A DNA stretch of 51,217 bases from Candidatus Sulfotelmatobacter sp. Lineage in GTDB: Bacteria; Acidobacteriota; Terriglobia; Terriglobales; Acidobacteriaceae. Numbering within the stretch: the stretch's first letter is position 1; each line of letters opens with the position of its first letter. A program made the position numbers and the translations under genes. Positions 33,498 through 41,800 of this stretch are shown in pieces. Below the pieces are notes generated by a model, which was not told the origin of the DNA, made no database searches, and worked only from the letters and a program-made list of their open reading frames with translations. The stretch covers positions 1 to 51,217 of the forward strand of contig JASHPL010000309.1 of the NCBI GenBank assembly GCA_030038125.1, read 5' to 3'.

Positions 33498-35579
33498 TTA
33501 ACGTTTTGGTAGTGCCGCAGCTTGCGTGCTGGCAACTTTGGCCGCCCGAGGCGCTTTAGCGGAGCGGGGTGGTGCCGTCATCTGCTTCATGATGTTCGGA
33601 TGATGCGCCCACTGAATGCTCTTCTGTGGCGGAGCGTTGTACAGTTCCGGATGCCTGTAAAATCCACGCTCATTCGCAGGCTTCATCTGTTCCACGGGGA
33701 TGCGATGCGCGTTGGCCCAGGCGTCATGCCGGATGCCGGTTACCTGCCATGAGACTTCCACGTTGGGCTTGTCGGTTTTGATCGAGAACTGATGGTTCGC
33801 GACCTTGCTGGAGACAATGGCCTGCGCGAATTGTCCCAGAACCGTCAACTGGTACCGGAAGTCCTGGTTAAGGGCCTCGAACCAATCCGGCAGGGTGACG
33901 ACTGCATCGCCCTGGGCATCGGTGGTTACGTTGCCGTTATAGATGTTCATCATATCGGGCGACTCGACGAACGAGTGATGGAGGTACTTGTTCGCTGGAT
34001 CGAGCGGATGGTCAATTTTGAATTCACCGCTGTCCTTCGACAAGTTACCTTCCACCTCCACGTCGCCGATGAATTCGCCAGCGAAGATGCTGCCATTGGC
34101 AATCAGGGCATATGGTGCCTCACCGACCAGCCCGGCACTCTCCGATGTGCTGACCGTGCCATAAATCGCGATGGAGTCCGTGGCCTGGTTCGTACCGTAC
34201 ACTCCGTAACCATCTCCGCTGTTGCTGAAGCCGTATATGCCAGGGCCGCTATTGCTAAATCCAGTAACGCCATTGCCTGTCTCGGCAGTGCCGAAGACGC
34301 CTGAGTTCGAATCGGTGCCCCCCAGAATGGCTGCGTCCACGGTGGTGTTGACGTCAAGTGCAATGTTGGCCGTGGTGTTGATGTTCATGGTGGTCGCGTT
34401 GATGTTGCTGGCAGTAAAACTGCCGGTAGAATCGCGCTTGACGATGGCGTCGGGAGTGTCGTTCGGGGTGGGAGCGGTGTTCCAGTTCAGAGCCAGCGTG
34501 CCGCTGGTCGTGACTGGTGAGCCGCTAACGATGAAGTCCGAACTGGGGGCGCTCAGTGCAACGCTGCTCACCCCGCCAGTGCCCACTCCCGGGAACTTCT
34601 GCCCCGCAGCAAAGGTGATCTGACCGTTGCCGGCGATTTTCAGGCCGGTCTCGGTCGGAGCATTCGATCCCACGCTGTGCAGCAGGTTCAGGGTTCCACT
34701 GGCGCTGGTGGTGTCGTTGCTGATGGGCTCCGCTTGCCAGCGGAAATTCTGATTGACCGCGGCTTTCGTGCCGCTATTGTAGGACGATGCCGTAAACCCG
34801 AGCGGTTGCGAGTTCTTGCCTGCAGCCGTGGTCGCCGTCCCGGTCGCCGGCAGGTTCAGCAGTCCGCGCACAGTGGCGGCGCCATTGACGTCCAGAGTAG
34901 AGGCCGGCGCAGTGGAATTGACGCCGATTTTGGCGGTGCTTCCTGAGCCGCTCTGAAACAGCACAGAATTGCCCAAGCCCCCGGTCGTGTTGGTCCAGAG
35001 CGGAAGGAAGTCGGTTGTGCCCGTACCGCTCACGGCTGGCGTAACCGTGCTCGCAGGACTCGCAGCTGCACTGCTCGAAACACTGGCACTGGCCGGCATG
35101 GCCAGCATGAAGGCGGATGCCGGCAGTCCCCCCACGGTCTCGGCATCCGCAGCTTTCAAGGCGTAAGGGACGCTCAGCAGCAGCACTCGCGGCTGTTCTT
35201 CCTCGGAATTGATGCGTACTGCCAGCCAGCGTGCTTCGCCCGAAGTAAACAGATCAAGGGGCAAGCCTTCCGAGCTGGTCGCACCCAACTGCACCGTGTA
35301 GTAGCCTTTGGCGTCGGCAGTTATGTTCTGGGTTTCCATCCACAACGGAGCGCCCCCGGATTGTTCGCTGTAGATCGAAAAGGTTGCGCCGGCGGTTCCC
35401 GAGAGGATCTTACCCTCGGCATCGAGGGCTTTGCCGGAGTAGTTCACCAGACGGGGAACCACGGCGGAGGCCTGGGCAGGCGGTAAAGTCTGCGATGAGA
35501 CGGATTGAGCGGCTGCCAGGGAGCAGAGGCAGGCAGCGGTCAGACAAATTGAGAGCACACGTCGGGTGATAGCGGTCAT
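33498..35579 (-). CDS. Large exported tail-fibre-like / surface protein
   Basis: 693 residues, signal peptide (RRVLSICLTAACLCSLAAAQ). Residues ~45-150 form a beta domain common in acidobacterial secreted proteins (VPRLVNYSGKALDAEGKILS; RVLLLSVPYALKAADAET). The middle is low-complexity, with ASTLDVNGAATVRG, GSFTASNI and a Gly-rich run (GVFGTAETGNGVTGFSNSG), as in trimeric phage tail fibres. The C-terminal ~180 residues begin FKIDHPLDPANKYLHHSFVE, pass through LPDWFEALNQDFRYQLTV and reach VSWQVTGIRHDAWANAHRIP. I recall this block from unrelated bacteria as an uncharacterised conserved region. The ATG at 35579 has GAGGAGG upstream. No phage genes are nearby, so it is probably a cell-surface or secreted protein. 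Confidence 0.72.
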   Translation of the reverse strand: MTAITRRVLSICLTAACLCSLAAAQSVSSQTLPPAQASAVVPRLVNYSGKALDAEGKILSGTAGATFSIYSEQSGGAPLWMETQNITADAKGYYTVQLGATSSEGLPLDLFTSGEARWLAVRINSEEEQPRVLLLSVPYALKAADAETVGGLPASAFMLAMPASASVSSSAAASPASTVTPAVSGTGTTDFLPLWTNTTGGLGNSVLFQSGSGSTAKIGVNSTAPASTLDVNGAATVRGLLNLPATGTATTAAGKNSQPLGFTASSYNSGTKAAVNQNFRWQAEPISNDTTSASGTLNLLHSVGSNAPTETGLKIAGNGQITFAAGQKFPGVGTGGVSSVALSAPSSDFIVSGSPVTTSGTLALNWNTAPTPNDTPDAIVKRDSTGSFTASNINATTMNINTTANIALDVNTTVDAAILGGTDSNSGVFGTAETGNGVTGFSNSGPGIYGFSNSGDGYGVYGTNQATDSIAIYGTVSTSESAGLVGEAPYALIANGSIFAGEFIGDVEVEGNLSKDSGEFKIDHPLDPANKYLHHSFVESPDMMNIYNGNVTTDAQGDAVVTLPDWFEALNQDFRYQLTVLGQFAQAIVSSKVANHQFSIKTDKPNVEVSWQVTGIRHDAWANAHRIPVEQMKPANERGFYRHPELYNAPPQKSIQWAHHPNIMKQMTAPPRSAKAPRAAKVASTQAAALPKR

Positions 35580-35731
35580 GGTGACCTCCTCTAGGTCGTG
35601 ATTCAATTTCAGAGCCCCAGCAGGAACCGGGAGAAGGTTTGAGAGTTCCTGTTTCTACTGAGGAAATCGGAAACCCCAGGCAGAAGACGACAGGAAGTCT
35701 GGAAATTTCTGAGAACTCGACTTCATACCTT

Positions 35732-35745
35732 GTGACTCAGATCAC
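35732..35745. promoter_or_regulatory. CRP/FNR-type operator upstream of the COG2403 gene
   Basis: T-GTGA-CTCAGA-TCAC-C is a GTGA-N6-TCAC dyad of the CRP/FNR kind, 80 bases before the GTG start at 35825. A candidate -10, TGTAAT (35790-35795), would put the dyad centre about 63 bases upstream of the start point, the class I activator position. Almost the same 14-mer occurs at 41752-41765 before the carbamoyl-phosphate operon. Confidence 0.6.
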
Positions 35746-35824
35746 CCTTAGAAGCGACCATTGTCACCGCTGCAAGTGACTCCTTCGGCTGTAATGGTAG
35801 GAAGAAAAAACGAAGGGGGTGTCC

Positions 35825-37162
35825 GTGACAAGCAAGAGGATCTTGATTCTTGGTGCCGCTGGGAGAGACTTTCACAACTTCAATGTGGTATTTCGCGACA
35901 AGCCCGACTATTACGTCGTAGGCTTCACTGCAACCCAGATCCCTGGGATCGCCAACCGTACCTACCCTCCCGAACTGTCAGGGGCCTTGTACCCGAGCGG
36001 AATCCCCATTTTCGAAGAAAAGGATTTAGAACAGCTGATTCACGATCACCGCATCGATGCTGTGGTGTTTTCCTACAGCGATATCTCTTACCAGAATCTG
36101 ATGCATCTGGCTTCGCGTACCGTAGCGTCAGGAGCGGATTTCTGGCTTTTGGGGTCGGAACGCACGCAGGTGAAATCGTCGGTCCCAGTTGTGTCGATCT
36201 GCGCCGTGCGGACAGGATGCGGCAAGAGCCCGCTCTGCCGATTGGTCGCCTCCGAATTGAAGCGTGAGGGCTGGAATCCCGTGGTCGTGCGCCATCCCAT
36301 GCCTTACGGCGATCTGGCGTCGCAGGCCGTGCAACGATTTGCCACGATGAGAGACCTCGACCTGCAGGAATGCACGATTGAAGAACGCGAGGAATACGAA
36401 CCCCACCTGCGCACAGGTACGGTGGTCTACGCAGGAGTAGATTACGAAAGAATCCTGCGGCAAGCGGAAATGGAGGCGGATCTGATCATCTGGGATGGGG
36501 GCAATAACGACACCCCATTCTACGTTTCTGATCTTGAAATCGTGGTTGTCGATCCGCACCGCCCCGGTCACGAGCTGGCCTATTTTCCTGGGGAAGTCAA
36601 CTTGCGTCGCGCGGGGGTGGTGGTGATCAATAAAGTTGATACCGCGGTGCCGTCGAATCTGGAAAAGGTTCGGCGGAATGTCCGCCTCAGCAATCCCCAT
36701 GCTACGGTTGTTGAAACCGCTTGCCGCGTAACGGCTTCGGCGCCCGAACTTGTGAAAGGCCACAGGGTTCTGGTCGTCGAAGATGGTCCAACACTCACCC
36801 ATGGCGAGATGCCTTATGGAGCTGGCGTAGTGGCGGCGCGGCAATGCGGCGCCGCGGAGTTGGTCGATCCGCGCCCCTTCGCGGTTGGATCGCTGCGTTC
36901 CACCTACGAACGCTATGCTCACCTCACCAATCTGCTGCCCGCGATGGGATATAGCGCGACACAGCGGGAAGAATTGGAGCAGACCATCAATCGCGTCGAT
37001 TGTGACCTGGTCCTGGTGGCAACCCCGATCGACTTGGGCCATCTGCTCAGGCTAAACAAGCCGACTGTGCGCGTAAGTTATGAAGTGGAAGAGGTGAGCG
37101 ATCCTGGCTTGGTCGAACTCCTGCGAAAATTCGCTGCCGCACACAAGCCCTCGATTGTCTAG
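35825..37162 (+). CDS. COG2403 GTPase, cyclic 2,3-diphosphoglycerate synthetase family
   Basis: 445 residues. The opening RILILGAAGRDFHNFNVVFR is the family signature. A Walker-A-like RTGCGKSP is at 129-136, DGGNNDTPF at 224-232 (in place of a Walker-B/G3 motif), and NKVD at 269-272 is a standard guanine-binding motif. The N-terminal ~115 residues look like a Rossmann unit, and the C-terminus carries a third region (YGAGVVAARQCGAAELVDPR). The archaeal prototype makes cyclic 2,3-bisphosphoglycerate with ATP; the bacterial members have no proven role, and the NKVD motif suggests GTP. The GTG at 35825 has GGGGG 5 bases upstream; a GTG two codons earlier overlaps that site. It converges on, and shares a regulatory motif with, the carbamate-kinase operon. 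Confidence 0.8.
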   Translation: MTSKRILILGAAGRDFHNFNVVFRDKPDYYVVGFTATQIPGIANRTYPPELSGALYPSGIPIFEEKDLEQLIHDHRIDAVVFSYSDISYQNLMHLASRTVASGADFWLLGSERTQVKSSVPVVSICAVRTGCGKSPLCRLVASELKREGWNPVVVRHPMPYGDLASQAVQRFATMRDLDLQECTIEEREEYEPHLRTGTVVYAGVDYERILRQAEMEADLIIWDGGNNDTPFYVSDLEIVVVDPHRPGHELAYFPGEVNLRRAGVVVINKVDTAVPSNLEKVRRNVRLSNPHATVVETACRVTASAPELVKGHRVLVVEDGPTLTHGEMPYGAGVVAARQCGAAELVDPRPFAVGSLRSTYERYAHLTNLLPAMGYSATQREELEQTINRVDCDLVLVATPIDLGHLLRLNKPTVRVSYEVEEVSDPGLVELLRKFAAAHKPSIV

Positions 37163-37239
37163 AGCGAATCAGCAAAGGGTGTGACCCGGGCCGATCGGGA
37201 AGGCCCCGGGGATTCGTGCCCTTCCCTTAGTCCAGGGCT

Positions 37240-37270
37240 CCCACGTCTCGCAAAACCGGCGGGACATGGG
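37240..37270. repeat. Palindrome between convergent COG2403 gene and rocD
   Basis: CCCACGTCTCGC (37240-37251) and GCGGGACATGGG (37259-37270) pair over 12 positions with one mismatch and one G-T pair; loop AAAACCG. The form CCCAC-CTCGC-AAAA-GCGAGA-TGGG is one I recognise as an abundant acidobacterial intergenic palindrome. Here it may terminate both transcripts. Confidence 0.6.
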
Positions 37271-37324
37271 CGGCCCAGTTGCTTTTTTCCTGTAAAGCTA
37301 TTCAGCGGCGCCGCCGCAAGGTCC

Positions 37325-38533
37325 TCAAGACTCCAGCACCTTGCGAATGCGGTCGCAGGCCCAGTCAATTTCTTCTTTCCTAATGGTCAGCGGAGGCGCA
37401 ATTCGTATCACGCGGTCATGCGTCTCCTTGCAGAGTAGGCCTTCGTCCTTCAGCGCTTCACAATAAGGCCGCGCCGCCGAGTGCAGCTCAATTCCAATCC
37501 AGAGTCCTTTGCCTCGAACTTCTTTCACCTTCGGGCTATGAATGGTCCGTAGGTGATAGATGAAATATTCTCCCATCAGCGCCGATCGTTTCACCAAGTC
37601 TTCTTCGATCAAGACGCGCAGTGCGGTGCGAGCCACCGCACATCCCAGGGGGTTACCGCCGAAGGTGCTCCCGTGATCTCCAGGATGAAAGACACCGAAG
37701 ATTTCCGCCGACGCCAACACAGCCGAGACGGGATAAAAGCCGCCTGCCAGCGCTTTACCAATGATGAGAACATCGGGCGTGATTCCTTCATGCATGTAGG
37801 CAAAGAGTTCGCCCGTGCGTCCCAGGCCGGACTGAATTTCGTCGCACATCAGGAGCACACGATGCTCGCGGCAAATTTTCGCAACTTCTTTGAGATATCC
37901 CGCCGGCGGAATAATGATTCCCGCCTCACCCTGGATCGGCTCAACCAGAAAGGCGCAGGTATTCGGGGTGATCGCCTCGGCTAAGGCGCGAGAATTTCCA
38001 TACGGAATGATTTTGAATCCCGGAGTAAACGGTCCAAATCCGTCGCGGTACTGCGCGTCGCTGGAAAAACTCACAATGGACACAGTGCGGCCGTGGAAAT
38101 TGTTTTCGCAAACTACAATTTCCGCCTTTCCGTCCGGAATGCCTTTCACTTTGTAACCCCATTTCCGCGCGACCTTGACGGCTGTCTCCACCGCTTCAGC
38201 GCCGGAATTCATGGGCAACGCCATTTCAAAGCCTGTCAGTTCATGCAGGTCACGGTAAAGCAGTGGCAATTGGTCGTTGCGGAAGGCGCGGGATGTGAGC
38301 GTCACCTTATGGGCCTGCTCGATCAAAGTCGCAAGAATTCGCGGATGGCAATGCCCCTGATTCACGGCAGAATAGGATGCGAGGCAGTCGAGATAACGCT
38401 TGCCTTCGATGTCATACACCCACACGCCCTCGGCGCGCTCAATGACCACGTCGAGAGGGTGATAGTTGTGGGCTCCAAAACGATTCTCCAGTTCGATCAA
38501 TTCCTGGGTTTGAGTTGCTTCCAATACCGACAT
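37325..38533 (-). CDS. rocD: Ornithine aminotransferase (ornithine-oxo-acid transaminase)
   Basis: PLP enzyme converting ornithine and 2-oxoglutarate to glutamate 5-semialdehyde and glutamate. 402 residues, class III aminotransferase: [19 protein letters not shown] (the NYHPL start is typical of RocD rather than ArgD), [48 protein letters not shown] and the PLP lysine in [11 protein letters not shown] (Lys260). It is the last of four same-strand genes; GAGGAGA precedes its ATG, 23 bases after the carbamoyltransferase-like gene. With the two genes at the head of the operon it would clear ornithine released from citrulline. It could alternatively act as an acetylornithine aminotransferase, but the N-terminus speaks against it. 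Confidence 0.88.
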   Translation of the reverse strand: MSVLEATQTQELIELENRFGAHNYHPLDVVIERAEGVWVYDIEGKRYLDCLASYSAVNQGHCHPRILATLIEQAHKVTLTSRAFRNDQLPLLYRDLHELTGFEMALPMNSGAEAVETAVKVARKWGYKVKGIPDGKAEIVVCENNFHGRTVSIVSFSSDAQYRDGFGPFTPGFKIIPYGNSRALAEAITPNTCAFLVEPIQGEAGIIIPPAGYLKEVAKICREHRVLLMCDEIQSGLGRTGELFAYMHEGITPDVLIIGKALAGGFYPVSAVLASAEIFGVFHPGDHGSTFGGNPLGCAVARTALRVLIEEDLVKRSALMGEYFIYHLRTIHSPKVKEVRGKGLWIGIELHSAARPYCEALKDEGLLCKETHDRVIRIAPPLTIRKEEIDWACDRIRKVLES

Positions 38534-38556
38534 GGGTTCTCCTCGACTGCATCGAT

Positions 38557-39537
38557 TTAATTCTTGTCTAGAAGCATGGTTAACAATGCCATGCGGACAT
38601 AAAGACCATTGGCTGCCTGTCGAAAATAGAGGGCGCGGGGATCGTCGTCGACAGTCCGATCCAATTCCACCGTGCGCGGCAGCGGATGCAGTATCAAGGC
38701 ATCCGATTTCATTTTTCGCAGTAATTCCGAATCCACGGCGTATCGCTTGGCACCGCGCTCGTTTGTTACGCGCTCGGGGCGAATTCGGGTCAGGTAAACC
38801 ACGTCCACTTCTCTGATTACGCGATCGATCTCCGACTCCAGCTCATATCGAACGCCGTGTTCCTCGAGGTAGGCGAGGATGTCTGGCTTCATCTGCAATT
38901 CAGGCGGCGCAACAAAGAAAATTTTGACTCGCTCGAACTTGGCCAGCAGATAGGCCAGCGACCGCGCCGTCCGCCCGCGATCGAGTTCTCCAATGATGGC
39001 GACACTAAGTCCCCCCAAAGGCCGCTCGCGATAGATCGTGTACAGATCGAGCAGCGCCTGAGTTGGATGCTGGCCCCCGTCGCCATCTCCGGCGTTGATG
39101 ATGGGTACGGCGGAAACGTCGGCGGCGCGCTCAGCTCCTCCCGCGTGCAAGTGACGCACGACAATCACGTCGGCATAGTTCGCCAGGATGCGGATGGAGT
39201 CTTCGAGGTGTTCACCGGAAATTTCGGACGAGAAAATCGACGCTTGCTCGGTAGAAAGAACTTTGCCGCCCAGCCGGTACATCGCCGCTTCAAAGCAAAA
39301 ACGAGTCCGAGTCGACGCCTGATAGAACAGGCTGGCGAGAATTTTGTTCTGATATTCAAGCGTACCGCCGCGCGCCACGACCCGTTCCATGCCGCGCGAG
39401 CGCTGAAACAGCTCCATTAACAGCGGCACCGTGAACTGTTGCGACTCGATCACATGTTTTAATTGCAGAATCTCATCTCTGATTTCCCGCCGATGATAGG
39501 GAGGGACGGGCTTCAGCGATGGATTGGAACTCGCCAT
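38557..39537 (-). CDS. Aspartate-carbamoyltransferase paralogue with altered active site
   Basis: 326 residues of the ATCase type. Carbamoyl-phosphate residues are kept: STRTR (75-79), the Arg in VVRH, HPTQ (157-160), the Arg in RGRTARS, and HPLPR (284-288), with the ATCase-like end [16 protein letters not shown]. Aligned by eye to the Escherichia coli catalytic chain, the 80s-loop Lys84 (GKKGET) becomes Ser107 (EISGEH), and Gln231, which contacts aspartate (TRVQKER), becomes Arg253 (TRIRPER). Lys84 is essential in known ATCases, so the acceptor amine is probably not aspartate, or the reaction differs. GGAGG precedes the ATG, 5 bases after arcC. It is usually annotated pyrB; I withhold that symbol. 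Confidence 0.82.
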   Translation of the reverse strand: MASSNPSLKPVPPYHRREIRDEILQLKHVIESQQFTVPLLMELFQRSRGMERVVARGGTLEYQNKILASLFYQASTRTRFCFEAAMYRLGGKVLSTEQASIFSSEISGEHLEDSIRILANYADVIVVRHLHAGGAERAADVSAVPIINAGDGDGGQHPTQALLDLYTIYRERPLGGLSVAIIGELDRGRTARSLAYLLAKFERVKIFFVAPPELQMKPDILAYLEEHGVRYELESEIDRVIREVDVVYLTRIRPERVTNERGAKRYAVDSELLRKMKSDALILHPLPRTVELDRTVDDDPRALYFRQAANGLYVRMALLTMLLDKN

Positions 39538-39542
39538 GAACC

Positions 39543-40532
39543 TTAGCCTCCTACATGAATTTCTCGCTCTGCCAAAGCGGCCTCGAAAAGCGTCAGATCC
39601 GGGACAATGTGAGTTCCCGTTCGGCCCGCAACCGCATCTGTTAAGTGCTCGTACGAGGTAATCACGACCTCTTTACCACCAGCCCTGAGAAACCTCAGTG
39701 CGGACTCGATTTTCGGACCCATGTTTCCGGCAGGGAAGTGGCCAGCATGCAAATGTGCCTCCAACTCGCAAGCCGTGACCACCCGCAATTGCCGTTGCGC
39801 CGGTTTCTTGTAATCGATGTATACAAATTCCACGTCGGTGGAGATGACGAAGACGTCCATTTCCAACGCTGAAGCCAGAAGCGCAGAGGCACGGTCCTTG
39901 TCGATCACGGCCTCGACGCCCTTCAGCTCATTCCCAGAGCGAATTACCGGGATTCCGCCGCCGCCGCAGGCTACCACCAGCGCTCCTTTGTGGATCAACG
40001 AACGAACCGCATCCAACTCGACAATTTCGACCGGCTGGGGGGACGGAACCACACGCCGATAGCCGCGCGCCGCGTCTTCGACGATTTCCCACCCGAATTG
40101 GCGTTGCCGCTCTTCGGCAGACGCTCGCGAATAAAATGGTCCAATCGGCTTAGTCGGATGCCTCATCGCGGGATCGTCTTCCCGCACTATGGTCTGAGTA
40201 ATGACGCTGACTACGGGCACATTGAGGCCGGCATTTGAAAGTTCGCAGCACAGGGATTGGGAGAGCAGATAGCCAATTTCTCCCTGGCTGCACGCGCCAC
40301 AGACGTCGAGAGTCTGCCCCGGGACTTGGTCTGAGGCCCGCTCCGATCGCAACAACTGCGCTCCCACCTGTGGGCCATTTCCGTGCGTAATCACAATCTG
40401 ATAACCAGCCTTAATCAGTTCGACGATGGCTGCCGCCGTGCGCCGGGCGTTGACCCACTGTTCCGCCACAGTGCCTTTTTCGCCTGCGCGAATCAGAGAG
40501 TTACCACCGACGGCGATGAGCATCGATCTCAT
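39543..40532 (-). CDS. arcC: Carbamate kinase
   Basis: Transfers the phosphoryl group between carbamoyl phosphate and ADP, usually making ATP in catabolism. 329 residues, amino-acid-kinase fold: IAVGGNSLIRAGEKGT at the start, IVITHGNGPQVGAQLLRSE, GALVVACGGGGIPVI, EAVIDKDRASALLA, STDVEFVYIDYKKP and FPAGNMGPKIESALRFL with GRTGTHIVP near the end. Length and motifs are standard. The start could also be the ATG three codons in. It lies 9 bases after the ornithine carbamoyltransferase gene and 5 before the ATCase-like gene, so the operon is tight. Confidence 0.95.
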   Translation of the reverse strand: MRSMLIAVGGNSLIRAGEKGTVAEQWVNARRTAAAIVELIKAGYQIVITHGNGPQVGAQLLRSERASDQVPGQTLDVCGACSQGEIGYLLSQSLCCELSNAGLNVPVVSVITQTIVREDDPAMRHPTKPIGPFYSRASAEERQRQFGWEIVEDAARGYRRVVPSPQPVEIVELDAVRSLIHKGALVVACGGGGIPVIRSGNELKGVEAVIDKDRASALLASALEMDVFVISTDVEFVYIDYKKPAQRQLRVVTACELEAHLHAGHFPAGNMGPKIESALRFLRAGGKEVVITSYEHLTDAVAGRTGTHIVPDLTLFEAALAEREIHVGG

Positions 40533-40541
40533 GATCAGCTC

Positions 40542-41510
40542 TCACGAGTGACTTTCCACATCGGCGATACGTGCCGGTTCCAGCACCTCACGGTATTGCA
40601 TCAACTCCAGGAGGATGGCTTTTTGTGCGTGTAAGCGGTTCTCCGCCTGCTGATACACGACGGAATGCGCGGAGTCGATGACCTCATTCGTGACTTCTTC
40701 TCCTCGGTGCGCAGGCAGACAATGCATGAACAAAGCATCAAACTTGGCGCGGCGAAACAGTTGCGAATTCACCTGATAAGGAGCGAAAACTTTGTGCCGT
40801 GCCTCCGCTTCCTGCTCGCAACCCATACTCGTCCAGACATCGGTGTAGATAATGTCGGCGTCGCTGGCCGCCTCGACTGCATCCGGAGTCAAGGTGCAGG
40901 TTGATCCTGTTTTCTGACCCCGCTCCACGGCCCACTGAACCGCTTCTGCTTTCGGCTCGTATCCCGCAGGAGTTGCTACCCAGATGTGAGCTCCCAGCTG
41001 GGCTCCGGTAAACATGAGCGAGTGGCAGACGTTGTTGCCATCACCGATGAATGCAACCTTGAGCCCCTTCACGTTGCCCTTCAGCTCCAACATCGTCAGG
41101 TAATCCGCCATGGCCTGGCAGGGATGGCTGAAATCGGTGAGTCCGTTGATCACGGGAACGCTGGCGTACTCGGCCATCTCCTCGACGATCTCATGTGCAT
41201 AAGTGCGAATCATGATGGCTTGCACCATGCGCTCGAGATTCTTGGCAATGTCATAGACGCACTCGCGCTTCCCCAGACTGATTTCCGCGTTCGAAAGGTA
41301 CAGCGAGAATCCCCCGAGCTGTTGAATACCGACATCAAAGGAAACCCGCGTGCGCAGCGACGGTTTTTCGAAGATCATCGCCAGCGTCTTTCCCCTCAGA
41401 GCGCGGGTGTGCGCCCAAGGATGCCCCTTCATTTCTCGCGCCAAATCGAGCAGATAACTGATCTCCTCGGGTGAGAAATCACGAATGGAAAGAAAATTAT
41501 GACGACCCAT
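40542..41510 (-). CDS. argF: Ornithine carbamoyltransferase (probably catabolic)
   Basis: Interconverts citrulline plus phosphate with ornithine plus carbamoyl phosphate. 322 residues: the carbamoyl-phosphate motif is SLRTR (51-55), with HPCQ at 129-132, the ornithine-binding DVWTSMG (224-230), and HCLPAHRGEEV with HCLP at 263-266, diagnostic of OTC against ATCase. It heads the operon OTC-carbamate kinase-ATCase paralogue-ornithine aminotransferase. Linkage to carbamate kinase and ornithine aminotransferase, and absence of biosynthetic arg genes, favour a catabolic (ArcB-like) direction; sequence alone cannot prove this. The ribosome site AAGAGGTGATC before the ATG is near perfect. Confidence 0.93.
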   Translation of the reverse strand: MGRHNFLSIRDFSPEEISYLLDLAREMKGHPWAHTRALRGKTLAMIFEKPSLRTRVSFDVGIQQLGGFSLYLSNAEISLGKRECVYDIAKNLERMVQAIMIRTYAHEIVEEMAEYASVPVINGLTDFSHPCQAMADYLTMLELKGNVKGLKVAFIGDGNNVCHSLMFTGAQLGAHIWVATPAGYEPKAEAVQWAVERGQKTGSTCTLTPDAVEAASDADIIYTDVWTSMGCEQEAEARHKVFAPYQVNSQLFRRAKFDALFMHCLPAHRGEEVTNEVIDSAHSVVYQQAENRLHAQKAILLELMQYREVLEPARIADVESHS

Positions 41511-41751
41511 GGATCACCTCTTTTGCTGAATGAGTGGAATTTGCGGATATAGGGAAGAACTCGCGTTGCTCTAGCGGTGAGGAGAGCGACAGGTTCCTGC
41601 CGAGGATGAACCTGATTCCGGCTGCGACATGAACTTCAATGTCCCACGACTCCTGCGGTTGCCGGTCGCCGCCGAGGGTGAACATAACAATGCCGAATCC
41701 ATGCTCTCGTTAGGCACAAGGCTCGTGCTATGAGAAGCATCACAACAGGGG
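41511..41751 (-). promoter_or_regulatory. Long leader of the carbamoyl-phosphate operon
   Basis: About 240 bases separate the operator from the argF start, much more than a simple promoter needs. They hold an inverted repeat, CAGGTTC (41590-41596) with GAACCTG (41608-41614), and a 62-codon open frame (41685 to 41497) whose end overlaps the argF start by 14 bases. The codon content of this frame is unremarkable. It could be a leader peptide or chance. Confidence 0.3.
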
Positions 41752-41765
41752 GTGACTCGGGTCAC
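41752..41765. promoter_or_regulatory. CRP/FNR-type operator upstream of the carbamoyl-phosphate operon
   Basis: GTGA-CTCGGG-TCAC differs at only two central positions from the site at 35732-35745 (GTGA-CTCAGA-TCAC). It is between the ArsR stop and the argF leader. Arginine-deiminase-type operons are known to be driven by FNR/ANR/ArcR proteins in other bacteria, which fits. Confidence 0.6.
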
Positions 41766-41800
41766 GTCACATAGGTTGACCGGAATCAATTCTGGGTGGG

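Noticed and set aside
33498-35579. Prophage remnant
   Set aside because: Only the fibre-like style suggests it; no capsid, integrase, lysis gene or attachment site is nearby, and the protein has a signal peptide.
37325-41510. Complete arginine deiminase (arcABC) operon
   Set aside because: No arginine deiminase or arginine/ornithine antiporter gene is present between or beside these genes in the window.
41497-41685. 62-codon frame in the argF leader as a gene
   Set aside because: No ribosome site or recognisable content; kept only as an observation because of its overlap with argF.
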